Of a DNA stretch of 64,000 nucleotides, positions 61,920 through 64,000 are shown piece after piece (the stretch's first letter is position 1; the number at the start of each line of letters is the position of its first letter). The stretch spans positions 1,116,001 to 1,180,000 of the forward strand of contig NZ_JABBWV010000001.1 of the NCBI RefSeq assembly GCF_012999535.1, in the 5' to 3' direction. Below the pieces are notes generated by a model that searched no databases, had not been told where the DNA came from, and saw only the letters and a program-made list of their open reading frames with translations. Made by a program: the position numbers and the translations under genes. The stretch comes from Microbispora sp. H11081. GTDB taxonomy: Bacteria; Actinomycetota; Actinomycetes; Streptosporangiales; Streptosporangiaceae.

Positions 61920-63248
61920 TCAGAGGCCGACGTCGCGGCGCAGCAGGTCGTCGAGGCCCTCGCGGCGTACGACGAGCCGTGCCTTGCCCCGGCTGACGGC
62001 GACGACCGGCGGACGCCCGGTCATGTTGTAGGTGGAGGCCATCGCGTGGTTGTAGGCGCCGGTGGCGGCGACGGCGAGCACGTCCCCCGGGTGGATGTCG
62101 CTGGGGAGCGCGACGGCCTCGGCGAGCGTGTCCCCGCTTTCGCAGTGGTGGCCGACCACGGTGAAGTCGCGCTCGCCCGCGTGCGCAGGCCGCCCGATCA
62201 TGCGCATCTCGTACCGTGAGCCGTACATCGCGGGCCTGGGGTTGTCGCTCATGCCGCCGTCGACGGCGACGTACGTCCGGCGCAACCCCTTCTTGACGGT
62301 GATCACCCGATACAGCGTCACACCGGCGGGCCCGGCGACGGCCCGTCCGGGTTCGACGGTCAGCCGCGGCGCGGGCAGGCCGAACCCGGCGCAGCGCCGC
62401 TCGACGGTCGCGGCCAGCGCGGAGAGCCGGGCGGGAGCGAGCCCGGCCTGCCCTCTCGTGTACGCGATCGCGTGGCCGCCGCCGAGGTCGAGCTGGGGCA
62501 GCGTCACTCCGTGCGCGTCGCGGATCCGCGCGAGCTGTTCCACCAGGACGCGGGCGCTCCGCTCGTACGGCTCGGCGTCGGCGATCTGGGAGCCCAGGTG
62601 GCAGTGCAGGCCGACCAGTTCCAGGCGCGGCTGGCGCAGGATCCGGTTCACCGCCTCCCGCGCCGCGCCCGCCGCGATGGACAGGCCGAACTTGTGGTCC
62701 TCGCCGCCCGTGCGGATGGCGGCGTGCGCCCCGGCCGCGATGTCGGGAATCACCCGCACCAGCACCTTCTGCCGCATACCGGCGGGGACGAGCGCGGCGA
62801 GCCGGTTGATCTCGGCGAGGTCGTCGACGACGATGCGGCCGACACGCTCGTCCACCGCGGCACGCAGCTCCATGGGGGTCTTGGCGTTGCCGTGGAGGAT
62901 GATCCGGTCCGCGGGGAAGCCCGCGGCCCTCGCCACGGCCAGCTCGCCGGCCGAGCACACGTCGAGGGAGAGCCCCTCGGACCGGACCCAGGCGGCCATG
63001 GCGCGGCACCAGAAGGCCTTGGCGGCGTAGGCGATCTCGGCGCGGGGCAGTGCGGCGCGGTAGGCGCGGCAGCGCAGGCGCACGTCCGTCTCGTCCATGA
63101 CGTACGCCGGGGTGCCGAAGCGCGCGGCCACCTGCGTCAGGTCGACGCCGCCGACCGACGCGCTCCCGTCGGGCCGGAAACGGGCGGTGGCCGGCCAGGG
63201 GCCGTCGGCGGTCTCCATCGAACGCGCTGGTGTGACGAGGAGGCTCAT
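61920..63248 (-). CDS. lysA: Diaminopimelate decarboxylase
   Basis: A 442-residue fold-III PLP enzyme. The PLP Lys is in IAYAAKAFWC, then LDVCSAGEL and HCHLGSQI, the PLP phosphate loop is DLGGGHAIAY, EPGRAVAG binds substrate, and the catalytic Cys is in HHCESGD. It converts meso-diaminopimelate to lysine. The extra N-terminal 30 residues are common in actinobacteria. It overlaps the Lrp-type gene by four bases (ATGA), so the two are coupled. GGAGAAGAG precedes ATG 63248. It could be a second, specialised copy rather than the housekeeping one. Confidence 0.88.
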   Translation of the reverse strand: MSLLVTPARSMETADGPWPATARFRPDGSASVGGVDLTQVAARFGTPAYVMDETDVRLRCRAYRAALPRAEIAYAAKAFWCRAMAAWVRSEGLSLDVCSAGELAVARAAGFPADRIILHGNAKTPMELRAAVDERVGRIVVDDLAEINRLAALVPAGMRQKVLVRVIPDIAAGAHAAIRTGGEDHKFGLSIAAGAAREAVNRILRQPRLELVGLHCHLGSQIADAEPYERSARVLVEQLARIRDAHGVTLPQLDLGGGHAIAYTRGQAGLAPARLSALAATVERRCAGFGLPAPRLTVEPGRAVAGPAGVTLYRVITVKKGLRRTYVAVDGGMSDNPRPAMYGSRYEMRMIGRPAHAGERDFTVVGHHCESGDTLAEAVALPSDIHPGDVLAVAATGAYNHAMASTYNMTGRPPVVAVSRGKARLVVRREGLDDLLRRDVGL

Positions 63249-63712
63249 TTCGTTCTCTTCTCCGCCAGGAGCGCCTGGCCGAGTCCGGTGACCGTACGGG
63301 TCACGATCTGAGTGCAGGTGGTTTCCGCGCCCGCGTCGCGGAGCGTCGCCACCGCCCGTTCGAGGTCGTGCATGCTCCGGCAGGCCACCCGCACCTCGAT
63401 GTCGGCGTCGCCGAGCAGGACGAGCGCGCCCAGCACCGCGGGCATCTCGCGCAGCCGCCGCTCGTACGTCGCGCAGGTCACGCCGGCGCGCAGCCGCACG
63501 CGTACGACGGCCTGAATCGGACGGCCGAACGCCGCCGGGTCGACCTCGACGCGGACGGCGGCCAGTGCGCCGCTGTCGCGCAGCCTGCGCAGCCGGACGG
63601 AGACCGTGCTGTCGCCGAGCGCGAGGTCGCGGGCGAGGGTGCGCACCGGAGCGCGTCCGTCCCGCGCCAGTGCCTGGAGCAGCGACCGGTCGACGTCGTC
63701 GAGGGATCTCAC
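63245..63712 (-). CDS. Lrp/AsnC-family transcriptional regulator
   Basis: A 155-residue protein. The N-terminal helix-turn-helix is LDDVDRSLLQALARDGRAPVRTLARDLALGDSTVSVRLRRLRDSGAL; the C-terminal RAM/ACT-like domain has ADIEVRVACRSMHDLERAVATLRDAGAETTCTQIVTRTV. It senses an amino acid and probably controls lysA in response to lysine or a relative. GTG 63712 is the start; the longer frame to 63790 adds a Cys-rich non-homologous stretch. Confidence 0.88.
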   Translation of the reverse strand: MRSLDDVDRSLLQALARDGRAPVRTLARDLALGDSTVSVRLRRLRDSGALAAVRVEVDPAAFGRPIQAVVRVRLRAGVTCATYERRLREMPAVLGALVLLGDADIEVRVACRSMHDLERAVATLRDAGAETTCTQIVTRTVTGLGQALLAEKRTK

Positions 63713-64000
63713 CGCACACCGCCTCCCGCACGGCTCCGCGCGCTGAACGGGCGGACAACCCGAAACTTGGACACACGACACGCTATGCACGGCCCGGCCT
63801 CCGGACGGAGGATCCTGACGCGATCCCTACGGCGGGCCCGCCGAATCTGACGCCCGATTGACATCCGCCCCGCGGGGCCGTCTCCGCCGCCCGTCCCGGC
63901 GCGGCGGCCCGCCCTCGGCCGCCGTCAGCCCTTCGCCGGACCCCCGTCACCGTCGTCGCGCAGCGTGATCGGACGACTTCCGCTCTTGACGCCTTCTTGA
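63713..64000. other. Right-edge region upstream of the Lrp gene
   Basis: No gene can be supported in the last 288 bases. The stretch is GC-rich with no clear hairpin or operator. The Lrp-lysA promoter should lie at about 63715-63800. Confidence 0.4.

Overview
The window is a 64-kb piece of a high-GC actinomycete chromosome. Codon use is strongly GC3-biased, GTG and TTG starts are frequent, and the families present (NDMA-type alcohol dehydrogenase, Rv1733c-like protein, DUF6069 and DUF6221 proteins, crotonyl-CoA carboxylase/reductase) are typical of Actinomycetota. Streptosporangiales is my best guess, but it is inference. I see no rRNA, tRNA, insertion sequence or CRISPR array.

Layout. 0-8.4 kb holds small regulatory/redox units: a MazG-like protein and a flavoprotein, a TetR/SDR divergon, a SnoaL-like protein, an orphan histidine kinase that has lost its HAMP domain, a second TetR, a quinone-reductase-like oxidoreductase and a PiT phosphate transporter. 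9.0-24.6 kb is the most interesting part. It looks like an undescribed RiPP (ribosomally made, modified peptide) locus: an OPT transporter, a 44-residue Cys-containing precursor peptide, a SPASM radical SAM enzyme, a Cys-rich ArsM-like methyltransferase, a TldD/TldE-like protease pair, an FAD oxidoreductase and an M3-like peptidase, with overlapping or tightly spaced reading frames from the radical SAM gene onward. Next come a PepN-type aminopeptidase, an ArsR regulator with a CVC metal motif, a CobW/G3E GTPase and a protein fusing arsenite methyltransferase to an ArsN-like acetyltransferase. The OPT promoter and the CobW promoter share two inverted-repeat motifs, one overlapping the -35 box in both, so the two halves look co-regulated by metal or metalloid.

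24.7-33.7 kb carries a P1B-5 type metal ATPase with a C-terminal hemerythrin domain, divergent from a secreted two-domain ferritin-like protein; then a secreted von Willebrand-A/Ig-repeat protein, a DUF6069 membrane protein, a sigma factor with a SnoaL-like tail and a DUF6221-like protein. A MITE-like element with 23-bp inverted ends lies at about 33.8-34.1 kb.

34-61 kb is a large catabolic regulon. An oligopeptide-type ABC importer has two paralogous binding proteins. The enzymes are a dihydropyrimidinase/hydantoinase, a nitrilase-type amidase, an LLM flavin enzyme, an AA_synth-family protein, a class III aminotransferase, a TPP enzyme, a crotonyl-CoA reductase homologue, aldehyde and alcohol dehydrogenases, an enoyl-CoA hydratase, an ADP-forming acyl-CoA ligase, a dimethylglycine-dehydrogenase-like demethylase and a formyl-THF deformylase. 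An IclR regulator sits in the middle. Six promoters carry a matching 17-bp palindrome just after the -10 box, which ties six operons into one regulon. The likely substrate is an N-methylated cyclic amide, imide or hydantoin-like compound (inference). The window closes with an Rv1733c-like membrane protein, lysA (diaminopimelate decarboxylase) and an Lrp regulator.
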